Source: Massilia agrisoli
GTDB taxonomy: Bacteria; Pseudomonadota; Gammaproteobacteria; Burkholderiales; Burkholderiaceae_D
NCBI RefSeq assembly: GCF_020831365.1
Contig: NZ_JAJHPV010000009.1
Coordinates: 248,001 to 312,000, forward strand
Direction: 5' to 3'
Length of the DNA: 64,000 nucleotides
Shown here: one piece after another, positions 18,332-30,049 of the stretch
Position numbering within the stretch: position 1 is the first letter of the stretch
Layout: the number at the start of each line of letters is the position of its first letter
Position numbers and translations under genes: made by a program
The notes under the pieces: model-generated
Database searches by the model: none
Told to the model about the DNA's origin: nothing
Seen by the model: the letters and a program-made list of their open reading frames with translations, nothing else

Positions 18332-18742
18332 ATGAATTCATCTAACGAACGGGAAAGCTTTAGCGAACGCCTTCAACAGGCCCTGAAGAACGCCCATTAC
18401 TCTCCCGATAGTCCCACCCGCTTAGCGCGCGAATTTAACATTCGGTTCGACGGGCGCCCCATTACCGTGCATGCCGCTCGGAAATGGTTAGTCGGAGAAG
18501 CAATTCCCACGCAGGAAAAGTTACGTATGATCGCCCACTGGCTGGGCGTTCCTGCCGAGTGGCTGCGTTTCGGCGGCACCGATGGCGACGCCGCCAGCCA
18601 TGGCGAAACTTCCCATGGCACGGCCCGGTTTGAGTCCGCTGACGTGAAATTAATCGCCGATCTGCAAAGATTGGATGAGCATCACCGCCAGATTGCGCGG
18701 GAATTTATCCGCATGCTGGTCCGGATGAATAACCAGAAGTAG
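18332..18742 (+). CDS. Small putative DNA-binding regulator (repressor-like HTH)
   Basis: The 136-residue product contains a helix-turn-helix-like region (SFSERLQQALKNAHYSPDSPTRLAREFNIRF...ITVHAARKWLVGEAIPTQEKLRMIAHWLGVPAEWLRFG, residues about 9-80). It reads like phage-repressor or XRE-type domains, where the K-W-L-x-G-x-x-x-P-x-x-E-K-L segment is common. A short C-terminal helix (IADLQRLDEHHRQIAREFIRMLVRM) may dimerise. It stands alone between long non-coding stretches and uses more AT-rich codons than its neighbours. Target genes unknown. Confidence 0.78.
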   Translation: MNSSNERESFSERLQQALKNAHYSPDSPTRLAREFNIRFDGRPITVHAARKWLVGEAIPTQEKLRMIAHWLGVPAEWLRFGGTDGDAASHGETSHGTARFESADVKLIADLQRLDEHHRQIAREFIRMLVRMNNQK

Positions 18743-19063
18743 TATTTGTCACATTTGCAACCCGCCGAAGGCTTGTTCGGCGGCATGTTGCTGCATCTTA
18801 AGGCCTGCTTGTCTTGCCCACCCAAGGCATGTCCGGCCCTTCCTGCCTTCCTTTAGCACATCGCCACGACGCTGGTTTTGGCATTTGTCACGGCGAAATC
18901 GCTACCTTCATGCACACTATCGAGGCTGCCCGCCGGGCCAAAATACCTTCGAGCAATTTTTTGCGCGTAGAAAACGCACAAAATCGTGATAGTGGCTCAT
19001 AATCAAAGGGCACCGCGCCGTATTTTCACCTGTTCTGCAACGAAGCCGAGGATCAGCCGCCTT
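18743..19063. other. Intergenic region without recognised gene
   Basis: These 321 bases after the small regulator hold short frames only (for example 18814-19002) without Shine-Dalgarno sites or recognisable protein patterns. I saw no terminator, repeat or RNA gene. Confidence 0.4.
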
Positions 19064-19234
19064 ATGAAAAGCAACTACGCCAATACCGCGCAACTGAAGG
19101 ACCTGATGACCGCACCCCCGATGACCGCACAGCAGCACGCCGAAGTGATGCGCAAGCGCATCGAGCATCGACGCATGCTTGAAGAAGCGAAAGAACTGAA
19201 GAAAGCGGAGGCCTGGCAGTACGACAAACGCTGA
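19064..19234 (+). CDS. Small hypothetical protein (56 residues)
   Basis: Starting at the ATG at 19064, the frame encodes MKSNYANTAQLKDLMTAPPM followed by a charged helix rich in Arg, Lys and Glu (HAEVMRKRIEHRRMLEEAKELKKAEAWQ). The composition looks like a real small soluble protein rather than a shadow, and no gene is predicted on the other strand here. The Shine-Dalgarno is weak, and the frame opens further upstream without protein character. Function unknown. Confidence 0.45.
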   Translation: MKSNYANTAQLKDLMTAPPMTAQQHAEVMRKRIEHRRMLEEAKELKKAEAWQYDKR

Positions 19235-19269
19235 AACTGCCCCTCGCCGCGGCGCTGGATCAAGCTGGC

Positions 19270-19866
19270 CTATCCGGCGTCCGCGGACGCTTTCAAGCCG
19301 CCCCAGCGTGGCGCCAGGCCATGCTCAAGGCCAAACAAGTCGATGACCCGTCCCACGGTGTGGTCGACCATCTCCTCGATGCTCGCCGGCTTGTGATAAA
19401 AGCTCGGCAGCGGCGGGAACACAATCCCGCCCATTTCCGTTACCGCCGTCATGTTGCGCAAGTGCGCCAGGTTGAACGGCGTTTCCCGCACCATCAGCAC
19501 CAGCCGGCGGCGCTCTTTGAGCACGACGTCGGCGGCGCGCGCGACCAGGTTGTCCGACAGGCCGTGGGCCACGGCGGCCAGGGTTTTCATCGAACAGGGG
19601 GCGACGACCATGCCGTCGGACTGGAACGAACCGCTGGCGATCGATGCGCCGATATCGCGGTTCTTGTGCACCACGTGGGCCAGTGCCTCGACATCGCGCC
19701 GCTGCATGCCCATTTCCTGATGCAAGGTAAGTGCCGCGGCGTCGGTCACCACCAGGTGGGTCTCGACGCCGGGGGTGGCGGCCAGCTGCTCAAGCAGGCG
19801 CACGCCGTACACCGCGCCGGTGGCGCCGGTGATGGCGACGACCAGCCGCCGGGGCCTGTCAGCCAT
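19270..19866 (-). CDS. ubiX: Flavin prenyltransferase UbiX
   Basis: The 198-residue product begins with the flavin-binding G-A-T-G-A-V-Y-G segment and has the family's P-C-S-M-K-T-L-A motif, [17 protein letters not shown] and the M-x-R-E-T-P-F-N-L loop. UbiX joins dimethylallyl phosphate to FMN to make prenylated FMN, the cofactor for UbiD decarboxylase in ubiquinone synthesis. Its start overlaps the 3' end of the glutaredoxin gene by 8 bases, so the two form a small operon. Confidence 0.95.
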   Translation of the reverse strand: MADRPRRLVVAITGATGAVYGVRLLEQLAATPGVETHLVVTDAAALTLHQEMGMQRRDVEALAHVVHKNRDIGASIASGSFQSDGMVVAPCSMKTLAAVAHGLSDNLVARAADVVLKERRRLVLMVRETPFNLAHLRNMTAVTEMGGIVFPPLPSFYHKPASIEEMVDHTVGRVIDLFGLEHGLAPRWGGLKASADAG

Positions 19867-20170
19867 TGATCAGGGCTTTGAGTTCGCCCGATTCGAACAT
19901 CTCGTTCATGATGTCGGAACCGCCGATGAACTCGCCCTTGATGTACAGCTGGGGAATGGTTGGCCAGTTCGAGTATTCCTTGATGCCCTGGCGGACTTCA
20001 GGATCTTCCAGCACGTTGACGGTGGCGATGTTCTCGACGCCGCAGGCTTTCAGGATCTGGATGGCGCGGCCGGAAAAGCCGCACTGCGGGAACTGGGCGG
20101 TGCCCTTCATGAACAGCACCACAGGGGTGGTGGTCACGGTTTCTTTAATCCAGGTTTGTACGTCGCTCAT
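19859..20170 (-). CDS. grxD: Monothiol glutaredoxin (Grx4/GrxD type)
   Basis: The 103-residue product has the monothiol active site C-G-F-S at residues 30-33 ([10 protein letters not shown]), preceded by V-V-L-F-M-K-G-T. The glutathione-binding W-P-T-I-P-Q-L-Y and F-I-G-G-S-D-I segments follow. Such proteins carry and deliver [2Fe-2S] clusters in the cytoplasm, usually with BolA partners; a BolA gene is present at 57.4 kb in this window. It is co-directional and overlapping with ubiX. Confidence 0.96.
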   Translation of the reverse strand: MSDVQTWIKETVTTTPVVLFMKGTAQFPQCGFSGRAIQILKACGVENIATVNVLEDPEVRQGIKEYSNWPTIPQLYIKGEFIGGSDIMNEMFESGELKALING

Positions 20171-20277
20171 GGCTGCCTCAGTGAAAAAAATGAATAGATG
20201 CCGACATTTTATAAGAAATTGTCGCGCAGGGCGGAGAAGGCGCAGAACGCCTCGATTTATTGCCGCGGCGTGAAATC

Positions 20278-20354
20278 GGCGGATGCGGGCCTTGCCCTTA
20301 TCCGCCCTACCGATAACGACAGCAGGTAGGACGGATAAGCGGAGCGCATCCGCC
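20278..20354. repeat. Dispersed palindromic (REP-like) repeat, copy 2
   Basis: GGCGGATGCGGGCC...TCCGCCCTAC (20278-20310) faces an inverted partner, GTAGGACGGATAAGCG...GCATCCGCC (about 20326-20354). It belongs to the same family as the repeats at 11837, 39147 and 51166, and lies between the grxD start and the tex stop. Confidence 0.75.
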
Positions 20355-20387
20355 GCAGGCCGCCATGGCGGCGGCCCGAGACCCTTC

Positions 20388-22730
<2,343 letters not shown>

Positions 22731-22997
22731 TGGGTCAGTCTCAGGTGAGTCAAGCCCGGAATGATTACGCAATCGCGGCGAATGCGCCAGTCTTGACAGC
22801 GTCAGGTACGTGTGCACGGTTGTCAATCGAACAACACGATCGGCCCGATTTGATTTACCATCGATTGATCAAAGGCAAGGAATTGCCCACGCCAACGATT
22901 TATAGGTGTGAAAGAGAACAGACCACGAACCCTCCGATGTTAGATAATATCGGTTGTTGTCGTTTTTGATACGGCCTTTACAGAACAAGTACAGACG

Positions 22998-25900
22998 ATG
23001 GAATTCACGCGCGAAGAACACCGCGAAGTATCGACGGCGGCCCCCCGCGCCGCCAGCCCTGCGCCCGGCCTTCCTGCGCCCGTGGCGAGCTGGCTGCAGC
23101 GCGTCGAGGCTGCCGCGCACCCGCAGCCGCAGCTCACGGCTGAGATCAAAGACCCGAAAATCACCCAGTACCGCTTCGTGTACGTGCTCGCCCCGACCAG
23201 CGGCGGCCGCCATGTGGCCTTGTGCCTGTGCAAGGCGCGCCTGCGCCCGACCGGCGAAGTGGCGGCGGCCAGCCCGGTCAGCGAAGTGTTTTCGCTGCTG
23301 TCGGCGCCGCCCGCCTACCTCGAAGGCGACGACGAGGACCTGGTTCGTTTCTTCATTGCAATGCGCAGCGGCGCGGCCTCGGCTGGCGGCGGCGCAACCG
23401 AGCCCAAGGGCAAGGTCGGTGCGATCCTGCTGCAGATGCTGCTGGAACAGGACAAGCTGCTGTGGGCGAATTCCTGGGCCGACATGGCCAACGGCCTGAT
23501 CTATCCGCTGAAGGCCGGCGCGGAGCGCGAGGCCAACCTGGTGTGGCGCGACGAGGGCAAGACCGCGCGCCTCGGCTGGCAAGTCCAGCCGGCGTCCGGC
23601 GCCACCCATACCGCCGCCGACCAGATCGACTACATGCTGCCGACCGATCCGCCGTGGTACATCGACAACCTGTCGTGCGGCCCGCTGGCGCTGAACCGCG
23701 GCGGCGTCGATATTTCGCTGGCCGAGCTGCAGGCGCTGGTCGCCCAGGCCCCTGCGCTGACCGGCAATGACAAGAAGCGCGTGTCGCAATTGCTGCTGGC
23801 GCATGGACTGCAACAGCTGATGCCGCTGCCGCAGCCGCTCACCCAGCGCCTGCGCGACGACGTCAAGCCGCGCCCGGTGCTGCTGCTCGACAGCGTTGCG
23901 CTGCCGGATGGCGCCACCACGCGCTGGCATGACTTCGCCGTGCTGTCCTACGATTACGATGGCGAGCGGGTGTCGTTCGACCCGGCCCAGCGCGTTGTGC
24001 GCCAGATCGGCGACGTTACCGAAATTATCGCGCGCGATGCCGCTGCCGAAGCCGGCGCGCTTGCCGAACTGACCGGACTGGGTTTCCACAAGCCAGCCAC
24101 GCCGCCGCTGAACGGCCTGGCCGGGGCGCTGCAGCTGGAAAGCCAGGCGCACTGGCTGCGCTTTGCCGCCGACGGGCTCGATACCCTTCCGGACCATGGC
24201 TGGCAGGTGCTCAAGTCGCCGAAATACCGGTACGACGTGGTCGCGGTCGACGACTGGTATGCGGACATAGATGAGCCTGCCGAGGCGGGCAACGCCTGGT
24301 TCGAACTTGAGCTGGGCATTGTCGTCAACCAGAAGCGGGTGCCGCTGCTGCCGGTGCTGGTGCAGCTGATCCGCAGCGCGCCGAGCGATTTCGACGCCGA
24401 GGTGCTGGCAGCCCACGCCGACATCGACCAGATGCTGGCCACCTTGCCCGATGGCGTGCGCGTGGCGCTGCCGTGGGGCCGCCTGAAGCCGATCCTGAAC
24501 ACGCTGGGCGAGCTGTATTTCAACGACAAGATCAAGGCCAGGGTGCGCCTGTCGACCCTGGACGCGGCCCGCCTCGAAGAACTGGCGCGCGGCACCGAAC
24601 TGCGCTGGACCGGCGGCGAGCAGCTGCGCGAAACCGGCCGCAAGCTGTCCCAGTTTGGCTCGGTGCAAAAAGTGCCGACGCCGGCCAGCCTGCAAGCGAC
24701 CTTGCGCGACTACCAGGCCGACGGCCTTGCGTGGATGCAGTTCCTGCGCGAATACAACCTGGCCGGCATCCTGGCCGACGACATGGGCCTGGGCAAAACC
24801 GTACAGACCCTCGCCCACATCCTGGTCGAGAAGGAATCCGGCCGCATGACCAAGCCCGCGCTGGTCATCGCGCCGACCAGCCTGATGACCAACTGGCAGG
24901 AAGAATCGGCTCGCTTCGCGCCCAGCCTGCGCGTGTTGCTGTTGCAGGGCAAGGAGCGGATGGAGCTGTTCGACAAGATCGAAGAGCACGACCTGGTGCT
25001 GACGACCTATGCGCTGTTGCCGCGCGACGAGGAAAAGCTGCGCGAGCACGAGTACCACCTGGTCATCCTCGACGAATCGCATTACATCAAGAACACCCGC
25101 TCGAAGGCGGCGCAAAGCGCCGGCCTGCTCAACGCGCGCCACCGCCTGTGCCTGTCGGGCACGCCGCTGGAGAACCACCTGGGCGAGCTGTGGTCGCAGT
25201 TCCACTTCCTGCTGCCTGGCCTGCTGGGTGACGAAAAGACGTTCAACAGCCAGTTCCGCCATCCGATCGAGCGCCAGGACGATCCGCTGCGCCGCGCCCT
25301 GCTGAACCGCCGCATTCGTCCATTCCTGCTGCGCCGGACCAAGGACAATGTCGCCAAGGAGCTGCCATCGAAGACCGAGATGGTGCGCAAGGTGGAATTG
25401 TCGGGCGCCCAGCGCGACCTGTACGAAACCGTGCGTCTGGCGATGGACAAGAAGGTGCGCGAGGAAATCGACAAGAAAGGCGTGGCCCGCAGCCAGATCG
25501 TCATCCTGGAGGCGCTGCTGAAGCTGCGCCAGGTCTGCTGCGACCCGCGGCTGGTCAAGGCGCTGCCTGCCCGCAAGAAGGACAGCGGCTCGGCCAAGCT
25601 GATCGACCTGATGCAGATGGTCGACGACCTGCTCGAAGAGGGCCGCAAGATCCTGGTGTTCTCGCAGTTCACCAGCATGCTCGAACTGATCCAGGCCGAG
25701 CTGGACGCGCGCCGCATCCCGTATGCGCTGCTGACGGGCGAAACGCGCGACCGCGCCGCCCAGGTCGCCGCCTTCCAGCAAGGGGCGGTGCCGATCTTCC
25801 TGATCAGCCTGAAGGCCGGCGGCGTTGGCCTGAACCTGACCGCGGCCGACACCGTGATCCACTACGACCCGTGGTGGAACCCGGCGGCCGAGAACCAGGC

Positions 25901-26105
25901 CACCGACCGCGCCTGGCGCATCGGGCAGGACAAGCCGGTGTTCGTCTACAAGCTGATCGCCAAGGGCACGCTGGAAGAAAAGATCCAGCTGCTGCAGCAG
26001 AAGAAGTCGGACCTGGCCAATTCGATCCTGGCCGAAGGCGAGTCGCACAAGCTGGCGCTGACGCAGGAAGACCTGCAGGCCATCTTCGCGCCGCTGGAAG
26101 AGTAA
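22998..26105 (+). CDS. SNF2/Rad54-type DEAD/DEAH helicase
   Basis: The 1035-residue product has a poorly conserved N-terminal half (to about residue 560), then the SNF2 ATPase. Motif I is D-D-M-G-L-G-K-T-V-Q-T (about 594), motif II D-E-S-H (about 691), motif III S-G-T-P-L-E-N-H-L-G-E-L-W-S-Q, and the C-terminal lobe holds V-F-S-Q-F-T-S-M, G-G-V-G-L-N-L-T-A-A-D and T-D-R-A-W-R-I-G-Q. A double-stranded DNA translocase role is expected, in repair or transcription recycling. No SWIM zinc motif is seen. A hairpin follows the stop. Confidence 0.93.
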   Translation: MEFTREEHREVSTAAPRAASPAPGLPAPVASWLQRVEAAAHPQPQLTAEIKDPKITQYRFVYVLAPTSGGRHVALCLCKARLRPTGEVAAASPVSEVFSLLSAPPAYLEGDDEDLVRFFIAMRSGAASAGGGATEPKGKVGAILLQMLLEQDKLLWANSWADMANGLIYPLKAGAEREANLVWRDEGKTARLGWQVQPASGATHTAADQIDYMLPTDPPWYIDNLSCGPLALNRGGVDISLAELQALVAQAPALTGNDKKRVSQLLLAHGLQQLMPLPQPLTQRLRDDVKPRPVLLLDSVALPDGATTRWHDFAVLSYDYDGERVSFDPAQRVVRQIGDVTEIIARDAAAEAGALAELTGLGFHKPATPPLNGLAGALQLESQAHWLRFAADGLDTLPDHGWQVLKSPKYRYDVVAVDDWYADIDEPAEAGNAWFELELGIVVNQKRVPLLPVLVQLIRSAPSDFDAEVLAAHADIDQMLATLPDGVRVALPWGRLKPILNTLGELYFNDKIKARVRLSTLDAARLEELARGTELRWTGGEQLRETGRKLSQFGSVQKVPTPASLQATLRDYQADGLAWMQFLREYNLAGILADDMGLGKTVQTLAHILVEKESGRMTKPALVIAPTSLMTNWQEESARFAPSLRVLLLQGKERMELFDKIEEHDLVLTTYALLPRDEEKLREHEYHLVILDESHYIKNTRSKAAQSAGLLNARHRLCLSGTPLENHLGELWSQFHFLLPGLLGDEKTFNSQFRHPIERQDDPLRRALLNRRIRPFLLRRTKDNVAKELPSKTEMVRKVELSGAQRDLYETVRLAMDKKVREEIDKKGVARSQIVILEALLKLRQVCCDPRLVKALPARKKDSGSAKLIDLMQMVDDLLEEGRKILVFSQFTSMLELIQAELDARRIPYALLTGETRDRAAQVAAFQQGAVPIFLISLKAGGVGLNLTAADTVIHYDPWWNPAAENQATDRAWRIGQDKPVFVYKLIAKGTLEEKIQLLQQKKSDLANSILAEGESHKLALTQEDLQAIFAPLEE

Positions 26106-26113
26106 GCGCGCAA

Positions 26114-26148
26114 GCGTTCCCGGCAGGTTTCTGGCCGGCCGGGAACGC
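26114..26148 (+). terminator. Possible terminator hairpin after the SNF2 helicase
   Basis: GCGTTCCCGGC (26114-26124) pairs perfectly with GCCGGGAACGC (26138-26148) across a 13-base loop, starting 9 bases after the stop codon. There is no T run behind it, so its strength as an intrinsic terminator is uncertain. Confidence 0.5.
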
Positions 26149-26210
26149 AACTTCCTCCCTCATGTTACCCTTCAAGCAAGGATGCTTTTCATCCATGTTT
26201 GGAGCCGCTT

Positions 26211-27395
26211 ATGCATGACCAGGGACAGCGCATCAAAGTGCTCGGCGCGGGCATCTTCAGCCTCTTGCTGGCGCTGGGTGTCGCCCGTTTTGCCTACACG
26301 CCGCTGCTGCCCCTGATGCAGGGCCAGGCCGGCCTTGGCATCGCCGAGGCGGGCTGGCTGGCGGCGATCAATTACGCCGGCTACCTGGCCGGCGCACTGA
26401 CCGCTTCCCTGATCAGCGACCTGGCGCTGAAAGACCGCCTGTACCGGATCGGGATGGTGGTGGCGGTGGCCAGCACGCTGGTCATGGGCCTGAGCACCGA
26501 CCTCGTGGTGTGGGCGGTATCGCGCTTCTTTGCCGGCCTGAGCAGTGCCGCCAGCATGCTGCTCGGAACCGGCCTGATCCTCAACTGGCTGATGCGCCAT
26601 GGCCACCGCAGCGAGCTCGGCATTCACTTCGCAGGCATCGGGCTCGGCATTGCCGGCTGCGCCATGCTGGTCGAGTTACTTACCCCGTGGCTGGACTGGC
26701 GCGGACAATGGTTCGCCTTCACGGCGGTCGGATTGCTGCTGCTGGTGCCCGCCCTGCGCTGGCTGCCCAGGCCGGACTCGGCCGGCTTGCCGGCCAGCAG
26801 CCAGAGCATGGCCGACCATCCTCCCGGAAAACTGTACCTGCGGATTTTTATCGCAGCCTATTTCTGCGCCGGTGTCGGCTTCGTCATCAGCACTACCTTC
26901 ATCGTCGCCATCGTCAACAAGCTGCCGAACCTGGCGGGGCAGGGCAACCTGGCCTTCCTGGCGATCGGCATGGGCGCGGCGCCGGCCGCCATCGTCTGGG
27001 ACCTGGTGGCGCGGCGCATCGGCGACGTGAATGCCCTGATCGCTGCCGCCGGCCTGCAGGTTATCGGCATCCTGCTGCCGGTGCTGGCCGGCGGCCTGGT
27101 GATGACGCTGCTTGGCGCACTGCTGTTTGGCGCCACCTTCGTCGGCATGGTCAGCCTGGTCATGACCATGGCCGGCCGCTATTATCCGACCCGCCCGGCC
27201 AAGATGATGGGCAAGATGACCCTGTCCTACGGCGCCGCCCAGATTGCCGCACCGCTCGTCACCGCGGCGCTTGCCACCCGGCTTGGCAGTTATGAAGTCG
27301 GGCTGTACCTGGCCGCCGGCGTCATGCTGCTGGGCACCGGCTTGTTGCTGGTGCTGAAACTCGTCGAGCCATCGCCAGTGGCTGCGGCGCGCTAG
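26211..27395 (+). CDS. MFS transporter, YbfB/YjiJ type
   Basis: I choose the ATG at 26211, which has GGAG seven bases upstream, over the TTG at 26199. The 394-residue product has about 12 hydrophobic segments and the YbfB/YjiJ signature near the start (A-L-G-V-A-R-F-A-Y-T-P-L-L-P-L-M), followed by L-A-A-I-N-Y-A-G-Y-L-A-G-A-L and the S-D-L-A-L-K-D-R loop. It is an inner-membrane secondary transporter with unknown substrate. Its stop overlaps the convergent P-type ATPase stop by 4 bases. Confidence 0.9.
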   Translation: MHDQGQRIKVLGAGIFSLLLALGVARFAYTPLLPLMQGQAGLGIAEAGWLAAINYAGYLAGALTASLISDLALKDRLYRIGMVVAVASTLVMGLSTDLVVWAVSRFFAGLSSAASMLLGTGLILNWLMRHGHRSELGIHFAGIGLGIAGCAMLVELLTPWLDWRGQWFAFTAVGLLLLVPALRWLPRPDSAGLPASSQSMADHPPGKLYLRIFIAAYFCAGVGFVISTTFIVAIVNKLPNLAGQGNLAFLAIGMGAAPAAIVWDLVARRIGDVNALIAAAGLQVIGILLPVLAGGLVMTLLGALLFGATFVGMVSLVMTMAGRYYPTRPAKMMGKMTLSYGAAQIAAPLVTAALATRLGSYEVGLYLAAGVMLLGTGLLLVLKLVEPSPVAAAR

Positions 27396-30031
27396 CCGCC
27401 CGCGCGGCGCAGCCATGCTTTTTCCAGTTCGACCACGGCAAACAGCACGATGCCGAAGCCCGCGATGCGCAGCCATGCGCCAGCGCCGGGCGGGGCCGTG
27501 CCGAACAGTTGCTGCATGGCCGGCAAATAGGTGAACAGCAGCTGGAGCACTACCAGCACGGCGACAGCGGCGAATGCGCTGCGGCTGCCGGCCAGCGCGC
27601 CGCGCCCGAGCGCCGGGGCGGACAGCCGGCGCACGTTGAACAGGTAGACGATTTCACCGATCACGATCGCGTTGACGGCGGCGCAGCGGGCAGCCTCCAG
27701 GCTGGCGCCCTGCCGCAGTTCCCACAGGAACATGCCCATCCCGCCCGCCACCATCAGCGTCGTGACCAAGGCAATGCGCCACACCAGGAAACCGGTCAGC
27801 ACCGGGGCGGCCGGGTCGCGCGGGGGGCGCGCCATCACCCCCAGCTCGGTGGCTTCGAATGCCAGCGCCAGCGCCAGGGTCACGGCGGTCACCATGTTGA
27901 TCCACAGGATCTGCACCGGGGTGATCGGCATCGTCAGGCCGAGCATGATGGCAACGAGCAGCATGCCGGCCTCGCCGCCATTGGTCGGCAGGATGAAGAC
28001 GATGGCTTTGCGGATGTTGTCGTAGACGCCGCGGCCCTCTTCGATGGCGGCCGTGATGGTGGCGAAATTGTCGTCGGCCAGCACCATCTCGGCGGACTCC
28101 TTGGCCGCTTCCGTGCCCTTGGCCCCCATCGCCACGCCGACGTCGGCCTGTTTCAGCGCCGGCGCATCGTTGACGCCATCGCCGGTCATCGCGATCACCT
28201 CGCCGCGCTCCTGCAAGGCGGTTACCAGGCGGAGCTTGTCTTCGGGGCTGGCGCGTGCGAACACGTCGTTAGCGGCGGCCGCGGCGGCAAAGCCGGCATC
28301 ATCCAGGCCCGCCAGCTCGGCCCCGGTGCAGGCGCTGAGCGGCAAGGCCAGCCCGACCTGTTCGCCAATCGCGCGCGCGGTGGCCAGGTGGTCGCCGGTG
28401 ATCATCTTGATGCGGATGCCGGCGGCGCGGCAGCGCGCCACCGCGGCGACCGCCTCGTCGCGCGGCGGGTCTTCCAGGCCCAGCACGCCGAGCAGCGTGA
28501 ACTGGCCCGCGGTCACCGTATCCATGCGCAGTTCGGCCAGCGCCGGCACGCGCCGGTGCGCCACCGCCAGCAGGCGCAAGCCGCCCGCCGCCGCGCCCTC
28601 CATGCGCCGCTGCCACGCGGCGGCATCGAGCGGCCGCTGGCCGCCGCCGTCGAGCTGCCACTGGCATAGCGCGATCACCGCTTCGGGGGCGCCCTTGAGG
28701 AAGATGTCGTGGCCGCCGGCATGGTCATGGTGCAGGGTGGCCATGAACCGGTGTTCCGACTCGAACGGGATGGCATCGACCCGCGGCAGCGCGGCGCGCT
28801 CGGCATGTTCGCTGAGGCCGGCCTTCAGCGCGAAGCTGACCAGCGCGCCCTCGGTCGGGTCGCCTGCCAGGCACCATGCGTCGCCGGCGCGCGCCAGCGC
28901 GGCATCGTTGCACAGCAGGGCGGCGCGGGCAATGCCCGCCAGGACCGGGTGCTGCGCCGGCGATGCTTCGGCGCCGTCCAGCGCAAAGCCGCCACGCGGC
29001 GCGTAGCCCACCCCCGACACGACGAAATCGGCCTGCGCCGCCAGGACCCGGCGCACCGTCATTTCGTTGCGGGTCAGCGTGCCGGTTTTGTCGGTGCAGA
29101 TCACGGTGACCGAACCGAGCGTTTCCACTGCGTGCAGGCGCCGGATGATGGCGTTGCGGCGCGCCATCCGTTCGACGCCGATGGCCAGCGCGATCGTCAT
29201 GATCGCCGGCAGCCCTTCGGGAATCAGCGCCACCGCCAGGCCGACCGCGGCCAGGAACATCTCGGCGGCGGAATAGTCGTGCACCAGGGTGCCGAAAGCG
29301 AACGCAAATCCGGCAAACAGCAGCGTCACCAGGGTCAGGCGCCGGCTGAACAGCGCAAGCTGGCGCAGCAGTGGCGTGGCCAGCGGTTCCACCGCGTCGA
29401 GCATCGCGCTGATGCGGCCGATTTCGGTGGCGGCGCCAGTGGCCACCACCAGCCCGGTGCCCTGGCCGCAGGCCACCAGCGTGCCCGAGTAGGCCATGCA
29501 GGCGCGGTCGCCCAGCGCCGCTGCGGAGTCGACCGGCGCCACCTGCTTATCGGCGGGCACCGATTCGCCTGTCAGGGCGGCCTCTTCGATACGCAGGTTG
29601 TGCACGTCCAGCAGGCGCAGGTCGGCCGGTACCCGGTCGCCGGACGCGAGGAACACGATGTCGCCAGGCACCAGCTGGCGCGCGTCAAGCTCCTCCCGGC
29701 GGCCTTCGCGCAGCACCTGCGCCTGGAACGGCAGCATGGCGCGGATCGCATCGAGCGCGCGTTCGGCCTTGCCTTCCTGCACAAAACCGATCAGCGCGTT
29801 GATGACGACCACCCCGGCAATGACCCCGCTGTCGACCATGTGGCCGAGCAGCGCGGTGATCGCCGCCGCGCCCAGCAGCACATAGATCAGGACATTATTG
29901 AATTGCGCCAGCATGCGTTGCAGCGGACCGCGGCCCGCAGGCGGCGGCAAAGCCGCCGGCGCTTGTGCCGAGCTGGTCAAGCGCGTGCTGGGCGCTGGCT
30001 GCGTGCCATGCGGGCGGCGCGCCAGGGTCAC
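27392..30031 (-). CDS. Cation-transporting P-type ATPase (Ca2+/Mg2+-like P2), 5' end frame-disrupted
   Basis: The 879-residue frame has the P-type ATPase core: T-G-E-S (actuator), I-C-T-D-K-T-G-T-L-T (phosphorylated Asp), K-G-A-P-E, M-T-G-D-G-V-N-D-A-P-A-L, and about ten membrane segments. It should pump a divalent or alkali cation across the inner membrane. The open frame begins at a GTG at 30031, but the natural start is probably the ATG at 30050, which shares TGATG with the universal stress protein stop. That frame reads A-W-H-A-A-S-A-Q-H-A-L-D-Q-L-G-T-S-A-G-G, a normal cation-ATPase N-terminus, then shifts out of frame just before L-P-P-P-A-G-R-G-P-L-Q-R-M. Roughly 20 residues of the N-terminal domain appear deleted, so the gene may be a pseudogene or be re-initiated. 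Confidence 0.85.
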   Translation of the reverse strand: MTLARRPHGTQPAPSTRLTSSAQAPAALPPPAGRGPLQRMLAQFNNVLIYVLLGAAAITALLGHMVDSGVIAGVVVINALIGFVQEGKAERALDAIRAMLPFQAQVLREGRREELDARQLVPGDIVFLASGDRVPADLRLLDVHNLRIEEAALTGESVPADKQVAPVDSAAALGDRACMAYSGTLVACGQGTGLVVATGAATEIGRISAMLDAVEPLATPLLRQLALFSRRLTLVTLLFAGFAFAFGTLVHDYSAAEMFLAAVGLAVALIPEGLPAIMTIALAIGVERMARRNAIIRRLHAVETLGSVTVICTDKTGTLTRNEMTVRRVLAAQADFVVSGVGYAPRGGFALDGAEASPAQHPVLAGIARAALLCNDAALARAGDAWCLAGDPTEGALVSFALKAGLSEHAERAALPRVDAIPFESEHRFMATLHHDHAGGHDIFLKGAPEAVIALCQWQLDGGGQRPLDAAAWQRRMEGAAAGGLRLLAVAHRRVPALAELRMDTVTAGQFTLLGVLGLEDPPRDEAVAAVARCRAAGIRIKMITGDHLATARAIGEQVGLALPLSACTGAELAGLDDAGFAAAAAANDVFARASPEDKLRLVTALQERGEVIAMTGDGVNDAPALKQADVGVAMGAKGTEAAKESAEMVLADDNFATITAAIEEGRGVYDNIRKAIVFILPTNGGEAGMLLVAIMLGLTMPITPVQILWINMVTAVTLALALAFEATELGVMARPPRDPAAPVLTGFLVWRIALVTTLMVAGGMGMFLWELRQGASLEAARCAAVNAIVIGEIVYLFNVRRLSAPALGRGALAGSRSAFAAVAVLVVLQLLFTYLPAMQQLFGTAPPGAGAWLRIAGFGIVLFAVVELEKAWLRRAGG

Positions 30032-30049
30032 CGGGGCGCACCTCAGGCA

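Noticed and set aside
22869-26150. 1093-codon open frame antisense to the SNF2 helicase
   Set aside because: Same shadow composition; the helicase on the other strand has every expected motif.
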